From Coleofasciculus sp. LEGE 07092 (lineage in GTDB: Bacteria; Cyanobacteriota; Cyanobacteriia; Cyanobacteriales; Coleofasciculaceae), in NCBI RefSeq assembly GCF_015207375.1, contig NZ_JADEWY010000065.1, forward strand, positions 1 to 36,420: a stretch of 36,420 nucleotides of DNA, given 5' to 3'. Each line of letters opens with the position of its first letter. The stretch's first letter is position 1. This document shows positions 22,779-31,547 of this stretch, one piece after another. Under the pieces are notes generated by a model, which saw only the letters and a list, made by a program, of their open reading frames with translations, did not search any database and was not told the DNA's origin. Position numbers and translations under genes: made by a program.

Positions 22779-23072
22779 TTACCGTTTTAAAACTTGAGCG
22801 ATCGCATTCTCTAATTCCCCCTTACTCAAATCGGTAATAATAAAGACTTCTTGAAAAGTTTTTCCTGCCCGAGCGATGAGCTTAAATCCGCCGCGAATCG
22901 GCACGGATACTTTGAGTTCCATCTTGGGGCGATGGCTTTTGGCACGTCCAATGACCGCAGGTGTAATGGTTTGAATGCCACTGTAGCGAGTGAGGCGTTC
23001 CAGAACTGGAATCAAACCCGGAAGGTGGGTAGAGTGATTCCAAACCAATCTGCCGCCATTGGAATTTTTCAT
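22779..23072 (-). CDS. DUF2103-like conserved protein
   Basis: A 97-residue basic protein, probably of the DUF2103 family (annotated as predicted metal-binding), which occurs mainly in cyanobacteria. Visible features are the GGRLVWNHSTHLPGLIPVLE start, a GRAKSHRPKMELKVSVP strand pair and a C-terminal helix DLSKGELENAIAQVLKR. Its histidines might bind metal, but no cysteine pair is present. It begins 4 bp after the clpS stop on the same strand, so the two are translated from one message. A role in proteolysis is suggested only by that coupling. Start ATG. Confidence 0.7.
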   Translation of the reverse strand: MKNSNGGRLVWNHSTHLPGLIPVLERLTRYSGIQTITPAVIGRAKSHRPKMELKVSVPIRGGFKLIARAGKTFQEVFIITDLSKGELENAIAQVLKR

Positions 23073-23076
23073 TTAT

Positions 23077-23403
23077 TTATGCTGCCTCCAGGGGAGCCAT
23101 GGTTAAGCCAGCACGACTTAACTGCTGATGGTAAAGTTCTGCCTGTTCTTGAGGACCTACCCAGACAATGGCTTGACCTTCATTGTGAACTTGATTGGTG
23201 AGTTCCCAGGCAGAATCGGTTGTCATTCCCGGAATGTACTTTACCAAGCAATCGTGAACGTGCTGGAACGTGTTTACATCGTCGTTTAGAACAATCACCT
23301 TATACTTAGGATAAGGGCTGCGTGTAACTTGACTCGATTTTTCAGGAGCTTGAATTGGTGCGGCAGATGTTGCTGACAGAGCTGCTGAAACTACCACAGT
23401 CAT
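23077..23403 (-). CDS. clpS: ATP-dependent Clp protease adaptor ClpS
   Basis: A ClpS-family adaptor that delivers N-degron substrates to ClpC-ClpP in the cytoplasm. The core (about residues 30-108) shows YPKYKVIVLNDDVNTFQHV, where the Asn-Asp-Asp pair forms the N-degron pocket, followed by YIPGMTTDSAWELTNQVHNE, GQAIVWVGPQEQAELYH and a C-terminal RAGLTMAPLE strand. The ATG at 23401-23403 gives 108 residues, normal for cyanobacterial ClpS1. The open frame extends 33 codons further upstream, but that part has no homology I can see and no good ribosome site. It is co-transcribed with the DUF2103 gene. NblA, another Clp adaptor, is encoded 9.4 kb away. Confidence 0.93.
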   Translation of the reverse strand: MTVVVSAALSATSAAPIQAPEKSSQVTRSPYPKYKVIVLNDDVNTFQHVHDCLVKYIPGMTTDSAWELTNQVHNEGQAIVWVGPQEQAELYHQQLSRAGLTMAPLEAA

Positions 23404-23678
23404 GGTGCTGTTCCCAAAATTCTTCAAAAAAAATTCAACAACCGGCATTCCTTTTAGTTTACAGTATCCCTGGTTAGTACCTCGGTACCCTGTATTGATC
23501 AAATGCGATCGCCAACTCGTCCTCCGTTAAGAGTCAAAGGGTATCCCTATCCCAATGCGGAGGTGCGATCGCCCTTATCCGCTTAAAGTTAAGCTTGTGA
23601 GTAGTCTCGCTATCGAAACAAGCGAACGGGAGATCTTTCTACCCATTCATCCCGATAAATCCCCCATTCTCCTCAGAG

Positions 23679-25340
23679 GTGTATGTGTTTTCAGGTCGTC
23701 CCAAAACCAGTTCTCGCCAAAGAAAAATTGTTAACGTTGTTCTCCGACACGGTTGGAGTTATATGCGAGGACTTCTCCTCGGCGGGAAAGCGGAAGAACC
23801 TTCACTGCCCCCCCCTAGAGTACTGTGCAATATTTTAGTAGACCTAGGTCCTGTATACGTGAAGCTCGGACAACTGCTCAGTACGCGACCCGATTTATTA
23901 CCCCCAACTTATATTGAAGCCTTAACCTCCCTACAAGCTGAAGTCCCCCCTGTCGCTTGGGAAGCAGTAGAAACCGTTATTCGCAAGCAGTTACCACAAC
24001 CCCTAGCAGAAATCTTTGCCATCATTCATCACCAACCTGTTGCCGCCGGCTCGATTGCCCAAACCCATCGTGCCACGCTAGTTGATGGGCGTGAAGTCGC
24101 TGTCAAAATTCAACGACCTGGTATTGATAAAGTGGTTGAGCAAGATATCAGGTTACTTCGCGGCTTGGCACGATTGGTCAATCGCACTCAAATGGGACAA
24201 TACTACAATCTCATCGCTATCGTTGAGGAATTCGCAAGTGCGCTGCGGGCGGAACTCAATTTTACCCAAGAAGCTAGTTACACAGATCTCCTCCGGCGAA
24301 ATCTCTCCAAAAGTTTCTGGTTCGATCCTCAACAACTGGTGTTACCTGAAATTTACTGGGATTTAACCAGTGACAAGTTACTCGTTATGGAGTGGCTGAG
24401 TGGAGTTCCCCTTTTATTAGCTGATTTTAAAGGAATAAATTCAGGTGGCGATGGCACTGCCGAACGGCGAGCGATTGCTGATTTACTACTCAGAGCTTAT
24501 TTTCAACAATTTTATATTGATGGTGTATTTCATGCCGACCCTCACCCCGGAAATTTGTTTTATCTCGAGTCAGGGCGTATTGCTCTGATTGATTTCGGAT
24601 TGATGGGTCGTTTAGATCCCCGCACGCAACAGATTTTAATCGAGTTAATTTTAGCGATCGCCAACTTAGATAGCAAGCGCTGTAGCCAACTAACCTTAGA
24701 TCTCGCCGATTCTACTGAATTGGTGAATCTCGCTTATTTGCAAAATGATTTTGACCGATTGCTGCGACGTTATTACAACTTCAACCTATCCGAAATTAAC
24801 TTTAGTCAATTAATCTACCAAATCTTACAAATTGCTCGGAAACACCAAATTCGCCTACCCAGCAATATGGGCTTGTATGCCAAAACCCTCGCTAATCTAG
24901 AAGGAGTAACTCGCCAACTCAATCCTGATTTCAACTTAATCGAGCAAATTAAACCCCTAATGGCAGATTTGTTTCGGCAACGATTAGTCGGACACGCACC
25001 CCTGCAAGACCTTTTAAGGACAGCCCTAGATATCAAAACTCTATCTTTAGATGCGCCTCGCCAAGTAGAAATGTTATTAGATCGAGTAACATCTGAAACA
25101 TTGCAATGGAACGTAGCACTGCGAGGGCTTGAACCCTTTCGCCGCAGTCTTCATAGTGTCGGAAATCGACTCACCTTTGGAATTGTGACAGCCGCTATTC
25201 TCATCGGTGCTGCCATGATTTTTTCCCAAGCACCCAGTAATCCAGTTTTCTTTTGGGTGAGTGGTATTCTTTTTGTGGTTGCTAGTTTAATCGGCTTATG
25301 GTTAATTGTTAGTATGATTAGAAGCGGGCGAGTTAAGTAA
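23679..25340 (+). CDS. ABC1 / AarF-UbiB family atypical kinase
   Basis: A 553-residue member of the ABC1 (ADCK/UbiB) protein-kinase-like family. The family signature KxGQ is seen in YVKLGQLLSTRPDLLPPTYI, the Ala-rich loop in VAAGSIAQTHRATL, the ATP lysine in VAVKIQRPGI, the catalytic segment in HADPHPGNLF and the Mg-binding DFG in ALIDFGLMGRLD. Two C-terminal hydrophobic helices (about 500-520 and 526-546) anchor it in a membrane. Members support quinone synthesis or lipid homeostasis in plastids and cyanobacteria, mostly as ATPases. Several paralogues are usual, so no symbol is given. The start is uncertain: GTG at 23679, or GTG 6 bp later, which has an AGAGG at better spacing. Confidence 0.88.
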   Translation: MYVFSGRPKTSSRQRKIVNVVLRHGWSYMRGLLLGGKAEEPSLPPPRVLCNILVDLGPVYVKLGQLLSTRPDLLPPTYIEALTSLQAEVPPVAWEAVETVIRKQLPQPLAEIFAIIHHQPVAAGSIAQTHRATLVDGREVAVKIQRPGIDKVVEQDIRLLRGLARLVNRTQMGQYYNLIAIVEEFASALRAELNFTQEASYTDLLRRNLSKSFWFDPQQLVLPEIYWDLTSDKLLVMEWLSGVPLLLADFKGINSGGDGTAERRAIADLLLRAYFQQFYIDGVFHADPHPGNLFYLESGRIALIDFGLMGRLDPRTQQILIELILAIANLDSKRCSQLTLDLADSTELVNLAYLQNDFDRLLRRYYNFNLSEINFSQLIYQILQIARKHQIRLPSNMGLYAKTLANLEGVTRQLNPDFNLIEQIKPLMADLFRQRLVGHAPLQDLLRTALDIKTLSLDAPRQVEMLLDRVTSETLQWNVALRGLEPFRRSLHSVGNRLTFGIVTAAILIGAAMIFSQAPSNPVFFWVSGILFVVASLIGLWLIVSMIRSGRVK

Positions 25341-25391
25341 TTAGCTGATTTATCCCTCATCCCCCAGGTGAAGAGGTGCGAGTTTCCGGTT

Positions 25392-25493
25392 CCCTCTCCT
25401 GTGGGAGAGGGCTAGGGTGAGGGCGAATTAAAGTATTATCTTCGGCAAGATAGCCCTCACCCCCCCAACCCCCCTCTCCCGCAGGAGAGGGGG
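25392..25493. repeat. Pair of inverted GC-rich hairpin repeats upstream of the DUF559 gene
   Basis: Unit A (25392-25424) starts with CCCTCTCC-TGTG-GGAGAGGG and goes on GCTAGGGTGAGGGC. Unit B (25453-25493) is the same unit in reverse, with the perfect stem CCCCTCTCC-CGCA-GGAGAGGGG and GCCCTCACC at its left. They face each other tail to tail, 28 bp apart. Loops differ while stems pair perfectly. Confidence 0.75.
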
Positions 25494-25504
25494 GTGATGA
25501 GGAG

Positions 25505-25528
25505 ATAGAGGTAGAGGTAGAGGTAGAG
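25505..25528. repeat. Hexamer tandem repeat (ATAGAG)(GTAGAG)3
   Basis: Four consecutive six-base units immediately upstream of the DUF559 start codon, in place of a normal Shine-Dalgarno. The GTAGAG units might act as weak GAG-type ribosome sites. Copy-number slippage here would change the leader, not the frame. Confidence 0.6.
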
Positions 25529-25530
25529 AT

Positions 25531-25923
25531 GTGGATGAGTTGGTTTATCTAGTCGGGGCTAGGAGGGATATTCCAGAGGAGTTGTTGCAACGGGCAAGGG
25601 AATTACGACAGCAACAAACTCCTGCGGAAAATATTTTGTGGGAGTGTCTGCGGGCAAATCGTCTGTACGGTTTTAAATTCCGACGACAGCATAATATTGG
25701 GCAGTACATTGCTGATTTCTACTGTCATACTGCCAAGCTAGTCATTGAGTTAGATGGTGAAATTCACCAAGCACAGACAGATCGAGATATCGATCGCGAT
25801 TCGTGGCTAGAAGCAAACGGACTAACAGTTTTACGCTTCAAAAACAACCAGATAATCCAAAACCTCGAACCAGTACTCCAAACAATCCTCTCCTATTTCC
25901 CCTCTCCTGCGGGAGAGGGGTAG
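25531..25923 (+). CDS. DUF559 endonuclease-like protein
   Basis: A 130-residue member of the DUF559 family, which adopts a very-short-patch-repair/PD-(D/E)XK nuclease fold. Family features are ARELRQQQTPAENILWECL, FKFRRQHNIGQYIADFYC, LVIELDGEIHQ (acidic metal ligands) and GLTVLRFKNNQI with the closing helix. Biochemical function is unproven for the family, though a single-strand nicking or repair role is often supposed. The start is GTG, following a hexamer tandem array. The last residues, SPAGEG and the stop, are encoded by the flanking hairpin repeat (unit C), so the repeat is part of the gene. Two more units stand just upstream. This packing suggests the gene and repeat move together. Confidence 0.85.
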   Translation: MDELVYLVGARRDIPEELLQRARELRQQQTPAENILWECLRANRLYGFKFRRQHNIGQYIADFYCHTAKLVIELDGEIHQAQTDRDIDRDSWLEANGLTVLRFKNNQIIQNLEPVLQTILSYFPSPAGEG

Positions 25924-25934
25924 GGGGTGAGGGC
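25899..25934. repeat. Hairpin repeat unit C overlapping the DUF559 stop
   Basis: CCCCTCTCC-TGCG-GGAGAGGGG (25899-25920), then TAGGGGGTGAGGGC. It is direct with unit A and inverted with unit B. It supplies the last six codons and the TAG stop of the DUF559 gene. Confidence 0.75.
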
Positions 25935-26043
25935 AGCAATTCCTGCGGAACAAATGCCAGATAAATAGCGCGATCGCTCTTCAGTCCAGCCATCAAGATT
26001 ATGAGTGTAAGTAGGGATTATAGATTTTGAGTGGTTCAGCCCC

Positions 26044-26667
26044 ATGAAATACAACGGGATAAAAATTCTGCGATGGGTTCTGATTGGACTTCTCATTGCT
26101 TTAGCCATCTGGCTAGTCAACAAAATCGACATTGAGCAAGTTCGAGAACAGGTTGATCGCTTTGGCATCTGGGCACCTGCGATCGTGTTTGGACTGCGCT
26201 TTACCAGCATCATTATCCCAGTCCTTCCCGGAACCGCTTACGCAATTTTAGCAGGGGGTCTGTTTGGATTTGTTCAGGGATTGCTGATAGTCGTGCTGGC
26301 AGATTTAGCCTCCTGTACGTTCAACTTCTATATAGCCCGTCGCTATGGACGTGGTTTAGTGGAACGGTTTGTAGGTCAGCAATTTATGGAGAAAGTTGAT
26401 CACCTCGCTCAACGCCATTTAGAACGCAACTTTTTCCTAATGACAGGCATATTTGATTTCGCCGCTTATGCTGTAGGACTAACCAAAACCCGTTGGCAAA
26501 GCTATTTGTTAGCGCTAGTCGTCAGCATTCTCATTGCCAAACCGCTTTGGGTAGCAACTGGAGCTGGAATCTTTGAAGGTAGTCAGTTACTCTTAGGCTT
26601 TGCGCTACTCGGAGCATTCGGTATCGGTATTGTGACAGCCGTTGTTCAACGTCAGTCAAATCAATGA
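26044..26667 (+). CDS. TVP38/TMEM64 (VTT/DedA-like) membrane protein
   Basis: A 207-residue integral membrane protein with about five hydrophobic segments. The VTT signature region covers residues about 55-115: FGLRFTSIIIPVLPGTAYAI, AGGLFGFVQG, and ASCTFNFYIARRYGR with the conserved Phe/Tyr-Arg-Gly end. Re-entrant loops of this fold are linked to lipid scrambling or undecaprenyl-phosphate transport in relatives, but the role of this branch in cyanobacteria is not established. The start ATG at 26044 gives the usual MKYNGIKILRW basic lead before the first helix. It stands alone, converging with the large sensor kinase to its right. Confidence 0.85.
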   Translation: MKYNGIKILRWVLIGLLIALAIWLVNKIDIEQVREQVDRFGIWAPAIVFGLRFTSIIIPVLPGTAYAILAGGLFGFVQGLLIVVLADLASCTFNFYIARRYGRGLVERFVGQQFMEKVDHLAQRHLERNFFLMTGIFDFAAYAVGLTKTRWQSYLLALVVSILIAKPLWVATGAGIFEGSQLLLGFALLGAFGIGIVTAVVQRQSNQ

Positions 26668-26744
26668 TCAGCTAGGGAATAGGGAGTGGGTAAGAAAACT
26701 AACTGTACCTCACCCGTCAAGTTTAATTGTGCAAACCTACTTAC

Positions 26745-29700
26745 CTACTTATCAGATGTTTTACAATTATCCTGCCGCAAGGGAATCTGAATCACAAACT
26801 CAGTCCCCTGCCCAGCCTTGCTCTGGAAATAAAGCTGACCGCCATGCTTTTCAACCACAATTTGATAACTAATTGACAGTCCTAAACCCGTACCCGTTCC
26901 CACAGGCTTAGTGGTAAAGAAAGGGTCAAACAATTGCTGCTGAACTTGCTCACTCATCCCTGGTCCATTATCAACAATTTGGATAGTAATTTCTCGGTCA
27001 TTGACAACCTTGGTTTGCACTCGAATCTGACCAGGATTGGTTTGAACTGTGGCAAGCGATCGCATCCTGTTTTGCTCATCAATTGCATCAATCGCATTAA
27101 TGAACAAATTCATAAAAACTTGATTGAGCTGTCCTGCATAACATTCCACCTGGGGTAGGTCGCCGTAGTCTTTAATTATCTGAATTCCTGGATGTTCCCC
27201 TCGCGCTTTCAAGCGGTTTTGCAGAATCATCAGGGTACTATCAAGACCTTCGTGAATATTCACGGCTTTCATCTCCGCTTCCGCCACGCGAGAAAAGTTG
27301 CGCAGGGAATAAACAATTTCAGCAATCCGTTCTGCGCCTACCTTCATTGACTCCAGCAGTTTTGGCAAATCTTCAATTAAAAACTCCAAGTCTATTGCTT
27401 CGATTTCCGACTGAATTTCTGGAGTAGGTTTGGGATATTGCTGCTGATACAGTTGCAGTAAACCCAATAAATCTTGGGCATACTCCCTGGCGTGCATCAA
27501 ATTACCATAGATGAAATTGACAGGATTATTAATTTCGTGGGCGACTCCAGCCACTAACTGCCCAAGACTGGACATTTTTTCACTCTGCACTAGTTGCGCT
27601 TGGGTTCGCCGGAGTTGTTCTAAGGCTTGCTCCAATTCTTGAGCTTGCTTTAACGCTTTGGCTTCTGCTGTACGGCTTTGCTTGTAAAGTTCAGCTTGTT
27701 GCAGAGCAATAGCTAACTGATCCGCTACTCCACAAATGAGCTCTACCTCTATATCCTGCCAGTGGTAAGGCTGGGCATCCACCACTAGTCCCAGCGCTCC
27801 CCAGACGGACGAGCCGCAGTGCAGGGGAACCAGCAACCAAGCACCCGGTAGTTTTTGGGCAATAGCTTGGTTGGCTTCGTCCTCAAAGATATTCGTATCG
27901 TCAATCCGCACAACTTCTAATCGCTTGAGTTTCTCAGTAATCGGATTGTGCTCATCGGGGATTTCTAGACCCACACCCATCGACAACCCTTGACCTTTGC
28001 AAGACTCAGCCACATTCACCCACAGCTTCCGTTCCGGTAGATATTGTACGATTTGAGCGCGGTCTACTTGCAGGAGATTTTCAATTTCTTGGGTGGCTGT
28101 AGAAAAAATCGTTTGTAAGTCGAGAGAGCGGCGGATTGCCTGCGTGAGGTGATTAATTGCCTGCTCCCGCAAGAAATGATACTGAGCTTGTCGATACAGT
28201 TGACTTTGCTGAATAGCGATCGCTACTTGGTCAGCCACCCCACGAATTAACTCGACTTCAGAGTCCTGCCAATGGTACGACTCTACATTTCTACCCAGCA
28301 TTAAGCTCCCCAAAATACAAGACCCAAAGTGCAGGGGAACGAGCAGCCAAGCACCGGGAAAGTGTTGAGCCAAGCTCTTATGAATAGGGTCTTCAAACCT
28401 ATTCGTATCATTAATCCGCACAACTTCCAATCGCTTCAGTTGTTCAGCAATTGGATTGTTTTCATCGGGGATTTTTCGTCCTAAAAACCCCGGTGAGTCG
28501 TCTGATTTGCGATACTCTGATACGTGTAACCAACCGTTCCGTTCCGGCAAATACTGGACGATTTGAGCCCGGTCTACTTGCAACAGTTCGCCAATCTCGC
28601 GAACGGCTGTAGCAAAAATAGTCTCTAAATCGAGAGAACTGCGAATGGCTTGCGTCACCTGATTGAGCGCTTGCTCTCCCAAGAAAAGGGATTTCGCCTG
28701 TTCGTAGAGTTGACTCTGCTGAATCGCGATCGCAACTTGAGACGCCAGGGAACCCAGCAAGTCTATCTCACATTGCTGCCAATGCTTAGGTTCATGGCAA
28801 TGATGGGCAATCAGCAACCCCCACAATCGAGTTGCACTCTTTGTTTCTTTTTTGAGTAAGGACGGCAGATTAGTTGAGACGGGTGTGCCTGAGGGAGTAC
28901 CATTTGCAATCGTTTGTTCACTTTGCAAAATCGGCACAACTAAGTTCGCCCGCACGTTAAACTGAGACAGTAAATTAACGTGGCACTCGCTGAGATTGGC
29001 GGTGTAGATATCGTCTATCGTTCTCACCCGACCTTCTTTGTATTGAGAGATATAGGTTGCTCTGAAACAAGGGTCATAGATATTCTCTCCTAGAATAGGA
29101 GAACACCTTTCATCAACCGATTCGACGACCACGTTGCCACTCCAGTCTGGCTCGAATCGGAAAATAATAACTCGATCTGTCTGCAAAACCTGTCGCACTT
29201 CGGCAACGGTGCGCTCTAGAATTTCCTCTAACTTCAACGATTGGCGGATACGTTGCGTGATCGCCCCAACGAGTTGCTCTCTCTGAAACTGCTGCCGTAG
29301 GGCGGCTTCAGCCTGCTGACGCTGGGCAATTTCCGTTTGTGCCTGTTGATAGAGTTCTGATTGATGAATCGCAATTGCGGTATGAGTGGCGAGGCTTTTG
29401 AGTAAATCGATTTCCCATCCTTGCCACTGCCTGGGTTCGCAGCATTGCTGCGCCACCAGTAGTCCCCAGAGTTTTTCTTCCTGTACAATTGGCACCACTA
29501 AGTTGGCTCTTACCTGAAACTGAACCAGTAGCTCGATATGACATGGAGTTAAACCGGCGGTGTAGATATCTTCAACGGCTTGAACTCGTCCCTGTTGGTA
29601 AAGATGGATGTAATCTTCGGCAAAATAGCGATCATTAATAGTGACGCCAGAAATAGGCATCCAATCTGAGTCTACCGATTCCACCACAACCATGCCACTG

Positions 29701-31547
29701 CCATCGTCATGGAGGTGGAAAATAATCACGCGATCGCAATTTAAAACGTGCCTAACTTCGGCGACTGTCGTATTGAGAATTTCATCCAAATTCAAGGACT
29801 GGTGAATGCGTTGGGCGATTGCCCCCAGGAGTTGCTCTTTTAGGAACTGCGTTTGCAAGACGGCTTCTGCCTGCTTTTGTTCGGTTAAATCCAACACAAA
29901 AGCAAATCCCCGACCCGTGTCTCGCTCGTCTTCAAAACAAGCTCCTGCTAGAATAATGGGGACGCGACTGCCGTCTTTGCGAATGAATTCTTTTTCGTAG
30001 GGAGTACAGGCTCCAGAGAGTTTTATCTCATCCATTGCCCGTTCATCAAGAAGCTGATATTCGGGTGGGGTTAAGGTATCCCGACGCAGGTGTCCGCCTA
30101 GCATTTCCGAGCGGGTGTAACCGACGAGGGTTAAAAATGCGGGATTAGCTTCGGTAATTAATCCGCTGTAATCGGAGAAAAAGAAACCGATAAGATTAGA
30201 GTTAATAATCTGCCGAAACCGAGCTTCACTGGCTTGCAGAGCCTGTTCGTATTGTTTCCGTTCGGTAATATTTTGAGTCAGGGCAACACCGCCGTACACT
30301 TCACCACCTTCGTTGAACAGAGGTGCTATCTGTAAAATATAGTAGCGATCGCCATAGGAGAATTCACGGGTTGCTGCCTTACCCGTCAATGCCTGGAGAT
30401 AATAGGGTTCAAGTAAGCCACAGACTTCTGGATTTAAGGCTTCTGGTAGGGTTTTTCCTTCAAAATGGCTTTTTGTTAAACCTTCGCCTTGCATTTCTGC
30501 CCCTTCAGCCACCAGCAATCGCAAATCTCGATCAAATAAATAAGCCGTGCTATTGGGAATATTTTTAGCTAATGTGCGATAGTTGTCTTCACTCTGGCGT
30601 AACTTTTCTGCTGATAGTTTGCGTTCAGCAATTTCTTGTTGAAGCTTTTGGTTGAGTCTAATGAGTTCAGAGGTGCGTTCTGTCACTCGACGTTCTAAGT
30701 TGAGGCGGTAGTGACTCAATTCATCTTCCGCTTGCTTGCGTTGGGTGATATCACGGCAGCTATAGAGTATCGTCCCCTCTTTAATCGACACGCGCTTCAC
30801 ATTGATTAACAAGGTGTGTTCCTTGCCCGTCTTATCTGCAATTTCCCACTGAATATTGTGAAGTTCGCCGCTTTTTTCTAACTCATGCCGATCAACGATA
30901 AATTCACCCAAGAGGTTGGTAATTTTACCCAATTGTCGGACTTCTTGCTCGGAGTAGCCAAAGATAACCTGCACGTTAGGGCAAATGTAGGTAAACGTGC
31001 CGTTATCGGTGGTAATTAAAACTGTATCGGAAATACTGGTGAGGGTATTCCGATGGAGTTCTTCTGACGCTCTCAGCCTTTCTTCTACCTGCTTTGATGC
31101 GGTAATATCTTCACAAACCAGGCTAATTTGGGGATTAGAACCTGTTCCTGGGACTAAACGAGCGATCGCTCTTACCCACAGAAGAGTCCCATTTTTGTGG
31201 AGCAGGCAAGTTTCCCAGTGATTAATTTCGGTTAGCTTTTTTTGAATATTAGTTAACTGGATTTGGCTATTACGTTGCTCTTCCCCATCAAGAAGTTGAT
31301 CGAGTGACGTTTGAACTAACTCGATCGCTTCATAACCCAGATAGGCAGCACCAAACTGACTGACAGATAGAATAACACCCCTTGAATTGAGCGTGAAGTA
31401 AATGCAGGGAAGAGTCTCGTATAACGTCCACAGCGCTTCTATTTCGGCTTGACTTTTCTGTGGATATGCCTTGCACTGACACTGCTCTCTCGGAGAGTTA
31501 ACTAACTGACGCTGTTTGAAGTCAGCTTTTTTCCTGAGGTGACTCAT
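26745..31547 (-). CDS. PAS/GAF multi-sensor histidine kinase with cyanobacteriochrome-like GAF domains
   Basis: A 1600-residue soluble kinase. In order it has four PAS domains (about 35-150, 160-280, 325-440 and 440-560), the last three split by coiled coil. Four GAF domains follow (about 575-735, 765-950, 965-1110 and 1135-1290), then a phosphotransfer domain with H1337 in GVAHEINNPVNFI and an ATPase domain (NLFINAIDAID, DNGPGMSE, GTGLGLSI). There is no receiver domain. GAF1 has TPCHIELL (C669) and GAF2 has SECHVNLL (C855), both before VRANLVVPI, the bilin-attachment pattern of cyanobacteriochromes. GAF2 also has YDPCF (C827), a DXCF second cysteine exactly 28 residues earlier. GAF3 and GAF4 lack these. 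GAF2 carries a 27-residue loop insertion (about 878-905). It is probably a light sensor with a separate response regulator. Confidence 0.85.
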   Translation of the reverse strand: MSHLRKKADFKQRQLVNSPREQCQCKAYPQKSQAEIEALWTLYETLPCIYFTLNSRGVILSVSQFGAAYLGYEAIELVQTSLDQLLDGEEQRNSQIQLTNIQKKLTEINHWETCLLHKNGTLLWVRAIARLVPGTGSNPQISLVCEDITASKQVEERLRASEELHRNTLTSISDTVLITTDNGTFTYICPNVQVIFGYSEQEVRQLGKITNLLGEFIVDRHELEKSGELHNIQWEIADKTGKEHTLLINVKRVSIKEGTILYSCRDITQRKQAEDELSHYRLNLERRVTERTSELIRLNQKLQQEIAERKLSAEKLRQSEDNYRTLAKNIPNSTAYLFDRDLRLLVAEGAEMQGEGLTKSHFEGKTLPEALNPEVCGLLEPYYLQALTGKAATREFSYGDRYYILQIAPLFNEGGEVYGGVALTQNITERKQYEQALQASEARFRQIINSNLIGFFFSDYSGLITEANPAFLTLVGYTRSEMLGGHLRRDTLTPPEYQLLDERAMDEIKLSGACTPYEKEFIRKDGSRVPIILAGACFEDERDTGRGFAFVLDLTEQKQAEAVLQTQFLKEQLLGAIAQRIHQSLNLDEILNTTVAEVRHVLNCDRVIIFHLHDDGSGMVVVESVDSDWMPISGVTINDRYFAEDYIHLYQQGRVQAVEDIYTAGLTPCHIELLVQFQVRANLVVPIVQEEKLWGLLVAQQCCEPRQWQGWEIDLLKSLATHTAIAIHQSELYQQAQTEIAQRQQAEAALRQQFQREQLVGAITQRIRQSLKLEEILERTVAEVRQVLQTDRVIIFRFEPDWSGNVVVESVDERCSPILGENIYDPCFRATYISQYKEGRVRTIDDIYTANLSECHVNLLSQFNVRANLVVPILQSEQTIANGTPSGTPVSTNLPSLLKKETKSATRLWGLLIAHHCHEPKHWQQCEIDLLGSLASQVAIAIQQSQLYEQAKSLFLGEQALNQVTQAIRSSLDLETIFATAVREIGELLQVDRAQIVQYLPERNGWLHVSEYRKSDDSPGFLGRKIPDENNPIAEQLKRLEVVRINDTNRFEDPIHKSLAQHFPGAWLLVPLHFGSCILGSLMLGRNVESYHWQDSEVELIRGVADQVAIAIQQSQLYRQAQYHFLREQAINHLTQAIRRSLDLQTIFSTATQEIENLLQVDRAQIVQYLPERKLWVNVAESCKGQGLSMGVGLEIPDEHNPITEKLKRLEVVRIDDTNIFEDEANQAIAQKLPGAWLLVPLHCGSSVWGALGLVVDAQPYHWQDIEVELICGVADQLAIALQQAELYKQSRTAEAKALKQAQELEQALEQLRRTQAQLVQSEKMSSLGQLVAGVAHEINNPVNFIYGNLMHAREYAQDLLGLLQLYQQQYPKPTPEIQSEIEAIDLEFLIEDLPKLLESMKVGAERIAEIVYSLRNFSRVAEAEMKAVNIHEGLDSTLMILQNRLKARGEHPGIQIIKDYGDLPQVECYAGQLNQVFMNLFINAIDAIDEQNRMRSLATVQTNPGQIRVQTKVVNDREITIQIVDNGPGMSEQVQQQLFDPFFTTKPVGTGTGLGLSISYQIVVEKHGGQLYFQSKAGQGTEFVIQIPLRQDNCKTSDK

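Noticed and set aside
23404-23502. N-terminal extension of ClpS
   Set aside because: The frame is open but the extra 33 residues have no family resemblance and the upstream starts have poorly placed ribosome sites.
27700-28650. GAF3 and GAF4 of the large kinase as bilin-binding domains
   Set aside because: They lack the Cys-His pair before the conserved strand (both have an AWLLVPLH-type sequence with no Cys), so they are probably non-photoactive.
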